From: Tiliqua scincoides
Taxonomy: Eukaryota > Chordata > Lepidosauria > Squamata > Scincidae
Assembly: GCF_035046505.1 (NCBI RefSeq)
Contig: NC_089824.1
Location: 223,838,244 to 223,902,243, forward strand
Direction: 5' to 3'
Length of the DNA: 64,000 nt
This document shows, piece after piece, positions 45,401-54,130 of this stretch (its first letter is position 1; every line of letters begins with the position of its first letter). A program made the position numbers and the translations under genes. A model generated the notes under the pieces. The model was not told the DNA's origin and ran no database searches. It saw nothing but the letters and a program-made list of their open reading frames with translations.

Positions 45401-46588
45401 ATGGGATGCTGGGGGCACTACTGTGGACACGGTAGTGGCTTCTGCCACAAGTCATGCACACCTGGCCGAGAAAAGTGTACATGACATTCCTTAACACAGT
45501 GTCAAACCTGGGAGGAAAATGGCCCGCTACAGTAGCTCCTTGGCTTGTGGATTGGATAAACATGAAGCAGCACAGGGACCCAGCTGCGAAGCTACAGCTG
45601 CTGCAGAAGTTCATTTTGGTGCACAAAGGACACTCTCCATTCTAGTGAGAGTCTAAACTGATGATGCTCATTTTTGGCAATGGATTTCTGTATTCCAAAG
45701 ATTTCAGAGAGACTTGGGAGTGTGTTTGGTTTTCCATATGAGTTTCTCTAGCTGCCAATGCTGCAGTCAAGATAGACCTCTGATGCAGGTAGGGCTCTGC
45801 ATCAAGAGGCCTGGTAGACCTGGGCTTCAAAGACTATTGTGGCTGCCAGGACCTCCCCCTGAACTATTTTGCCCCCCCTTCGGCCTGCTCCTCCTTTGGG
45901 ACGCACGCAGCCCAAAACAAACTTTGTACCCCGATTAAATTCCTCTCAGAAGCTCTGCAGCCCACCACCCTGCCCGACACCCCTGCGGGAAGCCTACGAC
46001 CAGCTCCGGCGCCCTCTGCCGTTCCCTGGCGACTCAGAAGAAACCACTGAGCCGGCCTAGCAAGCCTGCCCAACTCGGCCACCGGCTGGACTGAATGGCC
46101 GTCTCCTCCAGTGGCAAGGAGTTCCATGGTCCAGCCTGCCTTGGCAGACGTGCCCGTGAGGACTCCCCCTCCGCCACCGCACACACGCCCGCGCCCCTGC
46201 CCCGGAGTGGAAGCTCCTCGAGGCGGAGACCTGCCCTCCCGGCTCCGGCAAGCGCTTCCCCGCGGTGGCTTGAGTGGCCCTGGCTCCATCCCAGCGGGGC
46301 CGCCGCCTCCCGCCCCTGGCCCGGCGCGTACCGAGGGCGTCCCAGAAGCGACCCCGCTCGAAGCTTCCTCCGACTCCGCCGCCGCCTTCCTCGCCGCCCT
46401 CACCGCCTGCAAAGAGAGGCGTGCCTCTGAGCTCGTGCAAAGCGCGCCGGCCAGCCCGGCCAGGCCCGCGGGGGGGGGAGGCGCGCACCTCGCAGGCGGG
46501 CCAGGGGGAGGCGCAGCGCGTCCCGCAGCCGCCGCAGCCGCGCCCGCAGCTCGGGGGGCCCCGCGCCCGGCGCCTCCTCGGCCTCCAT
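36412..46588 (-). CDS. CCNDBP1: Cyclin-D1-binding protein 1, complete 11-exon gene
   Basis: CCNDBP1 (GCIP) is a helical protein that binds D-type cyclins and HLH factors in the nucleus and cytoplasm. Minus-strand exons: 46588-46489, 46406-46332, 44284-44205, 41485-41404, 41126-41030, 40754-40681, 40531-40455, 39485-39232, 38917-38857, 36823-36777, 36520-36412 (stop). All splice borders are GT-AG and phases join, giving 351 residues (human 360). Recognisable blocks are FERGRFWDAL, TSQEATKLSLAFSRPPLPS, SVYYWLPKGQG, TTLRKAVRDATVEVVEGM, LSPEQLISTGGVWDAC, a middle acidic region with RDVYWSEADRQ and KKVLGAVKAH, VDELVLSTYPPVNQLTLRLN and SWVQFLAGAVDHNMDKIK. The start is the ATG in a CpG island with G at -3 and +4. 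Human convergence with the EPB42/TGM5 block is preserved. Exon 2 is very Gly/Glu-rich and poorly conserved. Confidence 0.95.
37468..37767 (+). mobile_element. Non-autonomous hAT element, near-perfect TSD
   Basis: Begins CAGGGGTCTCCAAACCCC and ends GTCTGGAGACCCCTG, inverted ends with few mismatches. Flanks are TGCTATTC (37460-37467) and TGCTAATC (37768-37775), 7 of 8 identical. 300 bp, no transposase frame. Confidence 0.88.
38165..38285 (+). repeat. L2-like LINE 3' end
   Basis: CTGTAAGCTGCCTTGGGTA followed by a T/A-rich tail ending in CAAATAAAT. Same layout as 22640-22770. Confidence 0.5.
38286..38581 (+). repeat. CR1 LINE 3' part, old subfamily
   Basis: Opens TGTGGAATTCCTTGACACAA, the decayed L-W-N-S-L block, and ends with CCTGATCCAGTATGGCTTTT. 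Similar in divergence to the segment at 33330-33615. Confidence 0.75.
40275..40436 (+). repeat. L2-like LINE 3' end
   Basis: A TTTAACTGCTGCAGTTATTT stretch followed by a ...CAAATAAATAA tail, sharing the layout of the copies at 22640 and 38165. In CCNDBP1 intron 7. Confidence 0.5.
42338..42455 (+). repeat. Imperfect tandem duplications at the 5' end of a CR1
   Basis: GGGATCATTAGGAATGGTAT and shortened versions of it recur about five times just upstream of the CR1 coding start, ending in the normal CR1 text GGGATCATTAGGAAGGGTAT. The duplicated unit is itself part of CR1. Confidence 0.8.
42435..43162 (+). repeat. CR1 LINE, 5'-truncated, young
   Basis: Uninterrupted C-terminal RT frame at 42450-42961 ([20 protein letters not shown], then [20 protein letters not shown] and EEKSIMGYKP) followed by a complete 3' UTR ending in three TTCTTATG repeats. 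It differs from the copy at 63821-64000 at very few positions in the shared 170 bp, so both are recent. Confidence 0.96.
43261..44034 (-). mobile_element. 5'-truncated LINE with intact 13-bp TSD and open C-terminal frame
   Basis: On the minus strand an open frame (43956-43360, 198 residues) ends in a zinc-binding segment CKCGRDCIETITHTLFYC, typical of the end of LINE ORF2 proteins, then a tail with AATAAAGGTCTACTGAAC. The flanks AAGTATAAGGTTA are identical (43248-43260 and 44035-44047), so boundaries are certain. Possible I/Vingi-like clade, not resolved. It lies in CCNDBP1 intron 3. Confidence 0.9.
44285..46331 (-). other. CCNDBP1: CCNDBP1 intron 2
   Basis: 2 kb. It contains a duplicated CAGACATTTGTGCGTTTAGG motif (about 44678-44725), a short minus CR1 fragment (44836-44886) and, toward exon 2, the CpG island. 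I see no exon. Confidence 0.75.
44836..44886 (-). repeat. CR1 LINE fragment
   Basis: GGTAGCTCTCTTCTGCACCC is the reverse complement of the CR1 motif for V-Q-K-R-A-T. Confidence 0.6.
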
Positions 46589-46990
46589 GCCCGCCAGAGG
46601 GAGGAGCGCGGCGGGCGGAGCTGCAGCGGCCCCGCACTTCCGCCGCCGACCGCTGCTGGGCGGAGCTACGGGGACCGCGCACGAGGGAAGAGCGTGGAGG
46701 CTGCAGCCTGCCCGGCGGCGCGCTCGCTTCGCAGGGAGCCGCTCCCCAGTGGCTGCGCAGGGGGCTCCTCTGGCGCGCCCTCCGCCCTGGGGCTGGTAGA
46801 GCGCAGGGGAGCGAACGGGCCTCGCCTGCCCCGCGGCCCCAGGCCCGATCCAGGCGCCGGGGGAACGCGAGACTGCCTCGGAGACCTTCTGAGTCGGCCC
46901 GCTCGGGGCCCTCGCCAAGCTTGTTCCTGTCTACCGGGGGCGTAGCTGCAGGGGGCGGAGCACTCAGTCTGGCGGAGAGCCTCAGCGGGA
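45950..46990. promoter_or_regulatory. CCNDBP1: CpG island over CCNDBP1 promoter and first exons
   Basis: Dense CpG and GC-rich from about 45950 to 46990, spanning exons 1 and 2 and the upstream flank of CCNDBP1. No TATA box. Long ORFs here are base-composition artefacts. Confidence 0.8.
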
Positions 46991-47079
46991 GGCTGAGGCT
47001 GCCCCCCCCGCCGGGAATGGCTCCGAAGGGAGGCTCCCCGCCAGACTGAGAGCGCCGCCCCCCTGCAGCTACGCCACTG
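46935..47079 (+). mobile_element. 145-bp hAT-type foldback MITE with 8-bp TSD
   Basis: Almost completely palindromic: GGGGGCGTAGCTGCAGGGG on the left faces CCCCTGCAGCTACGCCACTG on the right. Flanked by CTGTCTAC on both sides (46927-46934 and 47080-47087). It sits about 350 bp upstream of the CCNDBP1 start codon. Confidence 0.93.
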
Positions 47080-47227
47080 CTGTCTACAGAACAGCGCCGC
47101 AGGGAGCCCATCGGAGTCAGTCCAGCATGGCCCCCCCTCTGTCCATGGAGACGTCACTGAAGTGCCAGCTCCTGGCACAGGACGCCACGACCAGGGCTGT
47201 GGAACTTGGTCACTGGGCGGGCACATG

Positions 47228-47292
47228 TAGTAGTAGTTGTTGGCAACCTTCAGTCTCGGAAGACTATGGTATCGCGCTCTGGATGGTGGTTC
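47228..47292 (-). repeat. 3' tail of the hairpin-tailed LINE family
   Basis: The minus strand reads CAGAACCACCATCCAGAGCG, then AGTCT-TCCG-AGACT hairpin and GAAGGTTGCCAACAAC, the same terminus as 47966-48030. Confidence 0.85.
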
Positions 47293-47304
47293 TGGTGGTG
47301 GTTT

Positions 47305-47962
47305 AGTAGTAACTTTAGTAGTAGTAGTAGTAACTTTATTGTCATTGTGCCAGAGCACAACGAAATTTATGCACCTTTGAGATGCAAGCATAAATATGTA
47401 CTACAATTCCAACAATCACACTCTACACACTTACCCACATATTCTATACAACATGCATCATAATATAAAACCATATAACAGACCATAGTGCCCAGGAGCC
47501 TGGTAACAGCTATATCGCCTTATTCAATGCAATTATGGCAGTGGGATAGAAACTGTTCAGGAGTCCTGTGCTTCTGCTCTCATAGTTCTGTATCGTCCAC
47601 CCGAAGGCAGCAGTTCAGAGAACTTATGAGCCGGATGGCAGGGCTCTCTCAGAATGTGATGTGACTTCTGCAGACAGCGAGATGTATAGATGTCCTCCAA
47701 AGCTGGTAGATGAAGGTTGATGATGTGCTGCGCGATCTTAAGAATTCCCTGCAGAGCTTTTTTGTCCCCTGCAGAGCAATTTCTGCACCACACCAAGATA
47801 TTGTCGGTTAGGACACTCTCAATGGTGCAACGATAGTAAGACACAGGCAGCTGCTGTGACAAATTTGACCTCCCAAGCTTCCTCAGAAAATATAACCGCT
47901 TTTGTGCCTTTTTTATCAACGTGCTGGTGTTAATAGTCCATGAGAGGTCCTCTGTGATGTGA
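47305..47962 (-). mobile_element. L2-like LINE, 5'-truncated
   Basis: Minus-strand frame 47976-47557 reads DLSWTINTSTLIKKAQKRLY and ends with FSELLPSGGRYRTMR, a conserved end block of L2-type RTs. Its tail contains GACAATAAAGTT and runs into a (TAG)n tract near 47310-47335. Confidence 0.75.
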
Positions 47963-47965
47963 TTG

Positions 47966-48888
47966 ATTGTTGGCAACCTTCAGTCTCGAAAGACTATGGT
48001 ATTGCGCTCTGAATGGTGGTTCTGGCACAGAGTCTAGTGTGACTGAAAAGGCCAATTCGGGAGTGACAATCCCTTCCACACTGGGAGCAAGTGCAGTCTG
48101 TCCCTGGTCTGTCTCCCTGGCTATGGGCCTTCCTTCTTTGCCTCTTTGCCTCAGACTGTTGGCAAAGTGTCTCTTCAAACTGGGAAAGGCCATGCTGCAC
48201 AGCCTGCCTCCAAGCAGGCCGCTCAGAGGCCAGGGTTTCCCACATGTTGAGGTCCACTCCTAAGGCCTTCAGATCCCTCTTGCAGATGTCCTTGTATCGC
48301 AGCTGTGGTCTACCTGTAGGACGCTTTCCTTGCACGAGTTCTCCATAGAGGAGATCCTTTGGGATCCGGCCATCATCCATTCTCACGACATGACCAAGCC
48401 AACGCAGGCGTCTCTGTTTCAGCAGTGCATACATGCTAGGGATTCCAGCACGTTCCAGGACTGTGTTGTTTGGAACTTTGTCCTGTCAGGTGATGCCGAG
48501 AATGCGTCGGAGGCAGCACATGTGGAAAGCGTTCCATTTCCTCTCGTGTTGTGAGCGAAGAATCCATGACTCGCTGCAGTACAGAAGTGTACTCAGGATG
48601 CAAGCTCTGTAGACCTGGATCTTGGTATGTTCCGTCAGCTTCTTGTTGGACCAGACTCTCTTTGTGAGTCTGGAAAGCGTGGTAGCTGCTTTACCGATGC
48701 GTTTGTTTAGCTCAGTATCGAGAGAAAGAGCGTTGGAGATCGTTGAGCAAAGGTACACAAAGTCATGGACAACCTCCAGTTCATGTGCAAAGATTGTGAT
48801 GCAGGGAGATGAGTCCACATCCTTAACCATGACCTGTGTTTTCTTCAGGCTGATCATCAGTCCAAAATCTTGGCAGGCCAACTTTCCA
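47966..48888 (-). mobile_element. 5'-truncated LINE of unresolved clade with 3' hairpin and zinc-finger C-terminus
   Basis: The minus strand carries the RT C-terminal region: CILSTLLYCSESWILRSQHE, then RLRWLGHVVRMDDGRIPKDL and a final C-x2-C-x12-H-type finger in CSQCGRDCHSRIGLFSHTRL. One frame runs through, interrupted by one stop where a Trp codon is expected (48483-48485 region). The ORF ends inside the 3' tail, which carries hairpin AGTCT-TTCG-AGACT. It is the likely helper for the SINE-like families in the window. Confidence 0.85.
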
Positions 48889-49530
48889 GTGCTGACGCAG
48901 CTACAGTGCAGCCCCAAGGTAAGGGAACAAATGCTCCCTTATCTTGAGGAGGCCTCTGTGACTGCCTGGGGGCTGGGGATAAGAATAGGCCCTCAGTTTG
49001 GCTGTACTTGTCGTAAGAGGCGACTAAACAGCCACTGGGTAGATGGGACTGGTCAGCCTGGGAAGGCAGCTCATCTGAGAGAAGGAAAACTGATCCCAAA
49101 CCTCCACTGCCTCGTGGCTACATCCAGTTGTGGAAAAGGCTTTAGGAGACAACCTCGAGGCAAAATCCGGAGCCGGAGTCCCTGAGGCAGTTCATGACTG
49201 AACACAGTCATGTTCTGGCAACTCCTGCGACGCCGCTGGAACCAACCGTATTGGCCTCTGCCTTTCCATTGGACCATTTCAGCGACGTGGAGAGGGGGGA
49301 TTTGCTGCATGGGTGACAGTCTGTCCTCCATACCTACTTTCCCCAGGCTTCGCGCACTGGAGAGGACACTCTGTTCGAGAACACTATTCGGAGCGCGATA
49401 CTATGGTCTTCCGAGACTGAAGGATGCCAACAACAATGTGACTGCCTCCCCTCCACAGGATGCAGCACATGCCCCATTGGCACAGCTGCACCAGCACTGG
49501 AAAATTGGATTGGGCCCTGGGCCCTCAGTT
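48885..49530 (+). repeat. Foldback repeat split by a SINE-like insertion
   Basis: Left half (48885-48967) begins ACTTTCCAGTGCTGACGC; right half (49437-49530) ends CACCAGCACTGGAAAATTGG, so the outer ends form inverted repeats. The insertion 48968-49436 separates the halves and duplicates 11 bp of it. A similar partial copy is at about 52925-53020. Confidence 0.7.
48968..49436 (+). mobile_element. SINE-like unit with LINE-shared 3' hairpin, copy 2, 11-bp TSD
   Basis: 469 bp flanked by TGTGACTGCCT (48957-48967 and 49437-49447), proving insertion as a unit. It starts near AAGAATAGGCCCTCAG, has a near-perfect hairpin GGCTGT...ACAGCC around TTGTCGTAAGAGGCGACTAA (49001-49035), and ends with the LINE tail GAGCGCGATACTATGGTC, hairpin AGTCT-TCCG-AGACT and GAAGGATGCCAACAAC. 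No ORF or pol III boxes are evident. It could be a SINE or an internally deleted LINE. Confidence 0.85.
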
Positions 49531-50340
49531 CCCTGCTTGTGTGTTTCCATTGTGGCACCTGGTTGGCCATTACTAGAAGTGTTTGTTTCAAGTGAGTAAG
49601 GTAAGATTACAGCCCAAGACACAGTGAACACAATGGGCTTGCTTCTGAATAAGGTAAACACTGTTACCTTTGAACACTGTTTTCAAACACCTCTAGCCTT
49701 TACAGAAAGCAAGAGGCTGGGGCAAGAAGTGCAAAACAAAACTGATAAAAATAAAGCAGGATCATGTTGGTTTCTTTGATTGTGTTAAGAGCCAGGAAAG
49801 AAGAGATTCTTCTTGGCAGATGCATTTCAATGTAAGTAAGTGGAAAGTAATGCACATTTGGGCAAAAAACTAAAACTTCTCACATATTGTAATGGTTCCG
49901 TCTGTGACGGAACAGGAGAGAGATCTTGGGGTGGTGGTGAACAACCTGATGAGAGTGTTGACCCAATGTGCGAGGGCAGTGAAGAAGGCCAATTCTATGC
50001 TTGGGATCATTAGGAAAGGTATTGAGAATAAGATAGCTAATATTGTAATGCCGTTGTAGGAATCGATGGTAAGGCCACACCTGAGTATTGCATCCAGTTC
50101 TGGTTGCCACATCTCAAAAAAGACACAGTGGAAATGGAAAAGGTGCAGAAGAGAGCGACTAAAATGATTGCCGGGCTGGGGCACCTCCGTTATGAGGAAA
50201 GGCCACAGCATTTGTGGCTCTTCAATCTAGAAAAGAAATGCGGGGGGGGGGGGGGGACAGGACACAGACATGATTAAGCCATACAAAATTATGCACGGGA
50301 AGGATAGAGTGGATAGAGAGATGCTCTTTTCTCTCACACA

Positions 50341-51890
50341 CAGGGCTTTTTTTCTAATGGAACGCGGGGGGACGGAGTTCCGGCACCTTTTTGCAGGGGC
50401 CCCTCCCCTTTGGAGGCATTCCAGGAGGGGGGAGCAAAATAGAGGCATTTGCTGGGTGGGTGCTGGGGGGTGTAGGGTGGGTGGCCTCTGCCTGACCGCA
50501 CAACGACCCCCTCCTGCCCCCATCTCCAAGCTCTCGCCTGAGCCCAGCCCACCTCCCCTCCCCCCGCGCTCTGCTTCCCAGCGCAGCTTCCAAGCCGGTG
50601 GAGGGCGCGGGGGGGGGGGACGGGACGGGCTGCAGCACCCACGGAACGCCCAGGAACTGGCTTGGCGGAGGAGGAGGGGAAGGAAACTGGCTGGTGCAGC
50701 CCCGTGCCAATCTGCAGCACGAGCCTAGGCAAGTCTACTCAGAAGTATGTCTCATTGTGCTCAATGGGGCTTGCTCCTGGGAAAGGGTGCATAGCCTTGC
50801 AGCCTGAGAGCCCAAGCATGTCTATTCAGAAGTAAGTTCCACTGTGTTCAATGGGGCTTACTCCCGGGAAAGTGTCATAGCCTTGCAGCCTGAGTAGACA
50901 GGGAGAGGAGGGGCTCTGTGGCTGCAGTCCTCTCCACACTTTCCTGGGAGGAAGCCCCACTGCCTCTAGTGGGACTGACTTCTGAGTAGACAGGCACAGG
51001 ATTGGGCCCTGAGGCTGCCATCCTATCCACAGTAAGCCCCATTCACTAAAGTGGACTTCTGAGTAGACATGCATAGGATTGGGCTCTTAGGCTGCAATCC
51101 TAGGCACTTCCTGGGAGTAAGCTCCATTGACTAGAACGAGACTTACTTCAGAGTAGACATACCTAGGATTGGGCTCTTAATTCTGGCAGAGATATATATC
51201 TGCACCCGTTTTCACATGCTAAGGGCAGGTGAAAAGGGATTCTACGTGTGTACAACGTGCTGTCCAGCCTTGCCAGAGATCCTCCTCATCCTTCCCCCAC
51301 AAGCATGCCCTCCGCCAGCCAGCATTTGCAGCTCCTCTCCAGCAATGCACAGCAGCTGCTCAGGGCAGCAGAGAACATACAATTGCATGCCAAGTGCCTT
51401 CCCAAAGACACAGAGTATTCTGATACCTGAATTAAACCATATTTAATCGCTTGTTTGCAAACGTAGTTGTTTCTATGTTCACCTAAGGGACCCCTCTTGT
51501 GTAAGAATTCCTTTTTTGTTCTTACTCCCACAGTTGCTTAGAGTAATTTTACTACATGGAACTCATGTAAGCCATTTTTCAGAATCCATTCACTGTTTCC
51601 TCTCCTCGAAGTAGTGCCACGCTACATACTACACACTACAAGTGCACCTGTACAGTATTTTTCCCCTTGTAGAAAAAAGAAAAAAGAGGGGGAAGGGGAT
51701 GTGGAGATTGACAGCCCAATCCTATGCATGTCTACTCAGAAGTAAGTTCATCTTTAGGGGGGAAGCACATAAAAAATATTTTATTTATCCAATAAAAAAT
51801 GGTTTTAAAATAAATAAATAAATTAATAAATAAATAAAAGATTAACAAGTTGTGAGTTCCTGCACCTTTTTATTTACAAAAAAAGCACTG
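50341..51890 (+). mobile_element. 1.55-kb non-autonomous hAT with 8-bp TSD inside CR1
   Basis: Begins CAGGGCTTTTTTTCTAATGG and ends ACAAAAAAAGCACTG. The flanks CTCACACA are identical (50333-50340 and 51891-51898). The interior has a GC-rich block (50380-50730), a five-unit array of a lizard palindromic repeat (50728-51178) and an AT-rich 3' part. No transposase frame seen. Confidence 0.92.
50728..51178. repeat. Array of an ~85-bp palindromic lizard repeat, two orientations
   Basis: Two plus units (CATGTCTATTCAGAAGTAAG ... TTACTCC ... ATAGCCTTGCAGCC) are followed by three in the opposite orientation ending in GTAGACATGCATAGGATTGG. A unit starts and ends with inverted TGCAATCCTATGCA-like sequence. 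Solo copies lie at 51713-51745 and 61125-61235. Confidence 0.85.
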
Positions 51891-53049
51891 CTCACACACA
51901 ACACCAGAACCAGGGACATTCACTAAAACTGAGTGTTGGGAGAGTTAGGACAGACAAAAGAAAATATTTATTTACAGAGCGTGTAGTTGGTCTGTGGAAC
52001 TCTGTGCCACACCATGTGGTGATGGTGTCTGGCCTAGATGCCTTTAAGAGGGGATTGGACAACTTTCTGGAAGAAAAATCCATCATGGGTTACAAGCTAT
52101 GATGTGAAAGTGCAACCTCCGGATTTTAGAAATGGGCTACATCAGAATGCCAGATGCAAGGGAGGGCACCAGGATGCAGGTCACTTGCTGTCTTGTGTGC
52201 TCCCTTGGGCATTTGTTGGGCCACTGTGAGACACAGGAAGCTGAACTAGATGAGTCTATGGCCTGATCCAGCAGGGCTGTTATGTTCTTATGAGTCACTT
52301 GTGAATGAAGCACAGGGAATTTGCAGGTCCAAGAGCTTCCCCTTATGGAATAAAGGAGAAAATGGCAAGAAAACTTGAGCTGCCTGTCCAGAAGTGCCAA
52401 CATGCAGGGCTTGGCTTCTTGCCCAGATCTTGAGCACACAAGAAGGATTCAAATTCACCACTCCTTCTTGTGTCCCCAGCTGGGAGGCTGCTGCTGTGCT
52501 GGGTGCCTCGTGACTTCTCAGTGCCCTTTGCAGTCAAAAGCTTTGCTGCTGGTAGTCCTGCATGGCAAAAATGCTCTGGAAAGCCCCTCTTATCAGGAGA
52601 GCGAAGCCAGAAGCTTTTCACTGGTGTGGAAAATCAGTGGCTGGAAAATAGTGCGGAACTCAAGAGATCTGGAAGATGCAGCCAGGTGGATGGCTGGCCA
52701 GGAATAAGGTCAGCAGCAGCAGTAGCCACCACCACCCGAGGTCTTGGTGGGAGGATGAGAGAAGGCAGGTGGGAGAAGGCCGCCGTTCCTTCTCCCAATG
52801 CAAAAAAAATAACTGGGGGATGTGCTGGGAAGACTGGCCTGGCTGTCTGAGGGGAGGGTGTGCAACATGGTGGTGGATTCATAGCGCCAGGCCTCTCGGA
52901 AGGGACTGGGGCTTCTCCGCAGATGCAGGGCCCAGGCTGAGGGTCTGATCCTATCCCCCTTCCCAGCTCCACTGCAGCGCCCAGGGAAGGAACTTTCCCT
53001 TGAGGAGGCCTCCGTGACTGCACCTCATGGCAGGGCTGCATCGCAGGCA

Positions 53050-54130
53050 GCTTGGTGGGCTCTGGACCTCTGCGGTGCAGAGCAGGAGACGCGCACGCAG
53101 CCCTGTGCGGAAGAGCCGGTTCTAGGGGAACGAGAGCCCCACCTCCGCATGTCTATCGCAGCCTGGCAGCCCCACGTGCCGCATGTCTACTCAGAGTGAG
53201 CCCCAGCAGAGCCCCCGAGGCGAATGTGGACAGGAAGGCAGCCTCCCTCCCTCCCCGCAGGAGTTCCGCTGGTCCCGCCCGGCGCAGGGGCGGGCTGCGG
53301 AGCCCCGCCCAGGGGAGGCAGCGGGGGCGCGTGGTGCCACGTGGTCGGAGAGCGGCGGCGGGGCGCAATGGAGCTCGGCGCGGCGCTGAAGCGGACCCTG
53401 GGCGGCCCGGGCGGGGAGGAGGAGCCGGAGCCGGAGGAGTGGGGCTCCGAGGGGGAGGAGGTGCGGCGGAGACTCGGCGGGGCGCTGGGCCGGGGCGGGT
53501 GCGGCGGGCTGGGCCCTCCCGCTGACCAGCCTTATTCTCCGCAGGAGCCGAGCGCGCCGGGCCATGGGCGCCGCGGCCGAGCAGGGGACTTCGCGGCGGG
53601 CTTTGTGTTCGAGCAGAAGGGCGGCGCGGCGCTGGGCGGAGGCGGCTGGGCGGAGGCGCTCGGCCAGGCCAGGGCCAAGGTAAGGCAGGCAGGCGGGCGG
53701 GCGGCGCCGGAGACTCCGCGGGGCTCCCGCAGCGGCGGCGCCCTGACCCCGCTCCTCCCCGCAGAGAACAGCCACCAGCCTGGACGAGAAGATCGCCGCC
53801 GTCCGCAGGGGCCGCAGGGCGCAGGTGAGTGCCGGGCCGGGCCGGGGCAGGATGGCGCGGCAGGCCCTCTGCCGGCAGCGCTGCTCAGGGCCTCGGGCTG
53901 CGCGCCTCTGCCGGCGCGGGCGGGGGAGCGCCGCGCTCACCGTCCTGCCTTCCCCAGGAGAAGCAGCCTGGAGGCGGTGCGGCGGGCGGGGGCGCCGGAG
54001 TGGCCGCTCCGGAGGGCGAGGACGAGGAGGGCTGCTCGGCGGACGAGGCCGTCTTCCTGCCAGCGGGTAACGGGCGGCTGCGGGCCCTGGTGGTGTCGCC
54101 GGGCGGGGGAGAGAAGGGGCGGTGGGGGAG
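53050..54130. promoter_or_regulatory. DDX27: CpG island at the DDX27 start
   Basis: Dense CpG from just upstream of the start codon through exon 4. No TATA box seen; typical of a housekeeping promoter. Confidence 0.85.

Larger units (their letters stand above)
49815..52292 (+). repeat. CR1 LINE split by a hAT insertion
   Basis: Left part 49815-50340 covers RT sequence from G-I-I-R-K-G-I-E-N-K to LFSLTH; right part 51899-52292 resumes with CAACACCAGAACCAGGGACA and reaches the CR1 3' end. Between them is the hAT at 50341-51890. Confidence 0.9.
47080..53367. other. Repeat-rich intergenic region between CCNDBP1 and DDX27
   Basis: 6.3 kb of mostly retroelements: two LINE types, SINE-like and foldback units, an interrupted CR1 and a 1.55-kb hAT. 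From about 52300 to 53040 there is unassigned sequence, then the DDX27 CpG island. No protein-coding host gene recognised. The genes flanking it are divergent. Confidence 0.85.

Noticed and set aside
45121-45402. Candidate CCNDBP1 exon with a TFWAPFL peptide
   Set aside because: The true second exon was found at 46406-46332 with correct phases, leaving no room for this one.
46111-47049. 312-residue plus-strand ORF opposite CCNDBP1 exon 1
   Set aside because: Low-complexity Pro/Ala/Arg shadow of the CpG island, including a transposon.
45864-47111. 415-residue minus-strand ORF over the CCNDBP1 CpG island
   Set aside because: It is in GC-rich DNA, crosses the CCNDBP1 introns and a hAT MITE, and its frame differs from the supported exons.
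50728-51178. CRISPR-like repeat array
   Set aside because: Units are diverged, inverted and lizard-type interspersed repeats in a eukaryotic genome.
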